A stretch of 64,000 nt of DNA from CAWGXG01 sp963826505 (GTDB lineage: Bacteria > Chloroflexota > Anaerolineae > Aggregatilineales > Aggregatilineaceae). Below are positions 62,541 through 64,000 of this stretch, in pieces. Both the position numbers and the translations under genes were made by a program. Positions within the stretch are counted from its first letter, which is position 1. The number at the start of each line of letters is the position of its first letter. The notes under the pieces are model-generated. The model was given only the letters and a program-made list of their open reading frames with translations. It was not told the DNA's origin and made no database searches. The stretch is taken from positions 186,001 through 250,000 of the forward strand of contig CAWGXG010000005.1 of the NCBI GenBank assembly GCA_963826505.1, in the 5' to 3' direction.

Positions 62541-62864
62541 ATGAAACGAATCGCATTCTTGCTCAAAGTGAAAGAAGACAAAATCGAGGACTACAAGCGT
62601 CAGCACGAAAATGTGTGGCATGAGATGCTTGACGCGTTGCATAAAACGGGTTGGCATAACTATTCGCTGTTCATGCGTGACGACGGCCTGCTCTTTGGGT
62701 ATTTCGAAACGCCAGACAGCTTCGAGGCCGCCTTAGAGGGAATGAGTAAGACCGAGATCAACGAGAAATGGCAGGAGTTTATGGCACCATATTTCGAGGA
62801 CATCGGCGGCGCTCATGCTGACGAGAGCATGCTCCAACTCGAAGAAGTTTTCCATCTGGATTGA
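62541..62864 (+). CDS. rhaM: L-rhamnose mutarotase-like protein
   Basis: 107 residues, the length of RhaM. RIAFLLKVKEDKIEDYKRQH, VWHEMLDALHKTGWHNYSLF and LLFGYFETPDSFEAALEGM keep the conserved His, Tyr and Trp residues. Mutarotases flip the anomeric form of L-rhamnose or other 6-deoxy or L-sugars after import. AGGGGA precedes the ATG. Its presence is the best hint that the cluster handles an L- or 6-deoxy sugar. Confidence 0.88.
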   Translation: MKRIAFLLKVKEDKIEDYKRQHENVWHEMLDALHKTGWHNYSLFMRDDGLLFGYFETPDSFEAALEGMSKTEINEKWQEFMAPYFEDIGGAHADESMLQLEEVFHLD

Positions 62865-62905
62865 TCTGTTTTTGTGTAAGAACGATGGTTTGAGGAGAAA
62901 ACTGA

Positions 62906-64000
62906 ATGAATTCAAAAGAGCGCGTCTCAACGGCTTTGCGACGAGGCGTCCCTGACCGGGTACCCGTGCAGTTTGATCTGTGCCGCTCACTGACAAATGC
63001 TTTTGGGGAGAAACTCTCTATTCCCGTGCACTATACGACATCTTACTTTGAAGATTTGACCTATCGCATTTCGGCCAATGAGCTGCGTGTCGCCATGGGC
63101 AGCGACTGTGTAGTCGTGGGAGGGGGCCTGCCATCAGGCTATGCTCATCCCACCACTGATGATGGGTGCATCATCAACGAATTCGGAATGAAGATGCGCC
63201 AGGGCCCGCTTTATATGGAAGTGATCGAAGCGCCATTGGCAGATGTGACTTCGGCAAAGACTGTCAACGAATTCCCATTCCCAGATCCACTGGCTGACGG
63301 TCGTTTTGAGGATGCCATGAAGTATATCGAACAATACAAAGATGATTACTTCATCATCGGCGATCTCGAACTGACTATGTTCGAAATGTCCTGGCACATG
63401 GTGGGACTGGAAAAGTTCTTGATCGACATGTCGATGGGCGAAGAATATGTTGACGCCTTATTCGATCGTGTGCTGGCGTTTACCATCGGCATCGGCAAAA
63501 AACTGGTTGAATTAGGCGTCGACGCAATCTGGACCGGTGACGATATTGGCGCACAAAACAACATGTTGATTTCGCCACGTATGTGGCGTAAATACTTCAA
63601 ACCGCGTCACGGGGAATTGTTCCAGGAACTGAAAGCGACTAATCCGGATGTACTCATCGCTTATCACAGCGACGGAGTTGTCGCGCCAGTATTGAATGAA
63701 CTGATTGAAATCGGCATGGATGTTTTCAACCCTGTGCAGCCCAATGTGCCCGGACATGATCCTGAAGAGTTGAAATCCAAGTTTGGCGACCAAGTTGCGT
63801 TTTGGGGCGCGATTGACCAGCAGCATCTGCTGCCGCAAGGCACCCCCGAAGAGATTGAAGCGGATGTAGCTGCCAAAATCAGGGTGTTGGGAGCAGGCGG
63901 CGGCTATATGTGTTCGCCCGCGCACATTATCCAGTCTGATGTCTCGATCGTCAACGTGGAAGCGTTCATAGATTCTGTGAAGAAACACGGGGTATATTGA
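62906..64000 (+). CDS. Uroporphyrinogen-decarboxylase (URO-D) family protein 2
   Basis: 364 residues, ending exactly at the window edge (TGA 63998–64000). RVSTALRRGVPDRVPVQFDL is the family N-terminus; WTGDDIGAQNNMLISPRMWR and ATNPDVLIAYHSDGVVAPVL follow, and GGGYMCSPAHIIQSDVS near the end. The late His and Cys could bind zinc as in MtaA-type methyltransferases. GAGGAG precedes the ATG. It is distinct from protein 1, so the two may act in sequence or as partners. More genes of the operon may lie beyond the window. Confidence 0.82.
   Translation: MNSKERVSTALRRGVPDRVPVQFDLCRSLTNAFGEKLSIPVHYTTSYFEDLTYRISANELRVAMGSDCVVVGGGLPSGYAHPTTDDGCIINEFGMKMRQGPLYMEVIEAPLADVTSAKTVNEFPFPDPLADGRFEDAMKYIEQYKDDYFIIGDLELTMFEMSWHMVGLEKFLIDMSMGEEYVDALFDRVLAFTIGIGKKLVELGVDAIWTGDDIGAQNNMLISPRMWRKYFKPRHGELFQELKATNPDVLIAYHSDGVVAPVLNELIEIGMDVFNPVQPNVPGHDPEELKSKFGDQVAFWGAIDQQHLLPQGTPEEIEADVAAKIRVLGAGGGYMCSPAHIIQSDVSIVNVEAFIDSVKKHGVY

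Overview
The window looks like a chromosomal segment of a member of the Chloroflexota, most likely an Anaerolineae-type lineage. This is inferred from gene content: a Ser/Thr kinase–LuxR–STAND ATPase–WD40 giant, a heliorhodopsin beside a CarH-type B12 photoreceptor, a fluoride-riboswitch crcB operon, and ABC sugar/amino-acid importers with non-lipoprotein binding proteins. No rRNA, tRNA or CRISPR array was found. Several large genes carry frameshifts and many small integrase-type transposase remnants are scattered about. The sequence is therefore either a decaying accessory region or contains some indel errors.

Layout. 1–6 kb (minus strand): a DUF3604/PHP-like protein, a PfkB sugar kinase and a 1,200-residue one-protein signalling chain (sugar-binding-like domain, histidine kinase, receiver, AraC HTH). 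6–9 kb: small hypothetical genes, a broken transposase and an exported TPR protein. 9–14 kb: a kinase–LuxR–nSTAND–WD40 gene broken by four frameshifts. 14–20 kb: a VOC protein, a WXG100-like/papain-like peptidase with a partner ORF, an ECF sigma/anti-sigma pair with an exported protein, and a shortened LuxR regulator. 20–24 kb: a histidine phosphatase with two adjacent MutS-like ATPases. 24–26 kb: a fluoride riboswitch–crcB–DUF190/CBS operon. 26–31 kb: FHA protein and a PAS histidine kinase whose adjacent response regulator is cut off by a transposase remnant.

31–35.4 kb is a probable light/oxidative-stress island, all on the minus strand: heliorhodopsin, DUF2177 membrane protein, a peroxiredoxin-like protein with an in-frame UGA exactly at the expected redox cysteine (candidate selenoprotein), a two-domain fasciclin protein and a CarH-like MerR/B12 photoreceptor. 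A perfect 10-bp inverted repeat covers the fasciclin promoter, and a related half-site lies upstream of carH.

35.8–41.5 kb: a complete branched-chain amino-acid-type ABC importer (livK-H-M-G-F) with an unusually long LivM. 41.7–47 kb: YwbE-like protein, serine hydrolase, a patch of gene fragments and two multihaem/monohaem cytochromes. 47–64 kb: a sugar (probably deoxysugar or sugar-acid) catabolic cluster. The leftward operon encodes two enolase-superfamily enzymes, a sugar isomerase/epimerase, an SDR (frameshifted) and an arabinose/fucose-isomerase-like protein. The rightward genes encode a Gfo/Idh/MocA oxidoreductase, a ribose-type ABC importer with two permeases, a DeoR repressor fused to a binding-protein domain that resembles the importer's own binding protein, two URO-D-family proteins and an L-rhamnose mutarotase-like protein. 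Three helically phased GTTTCAACA repeats overlapping the importer promoter are the likely operator of the DeoR fusion.
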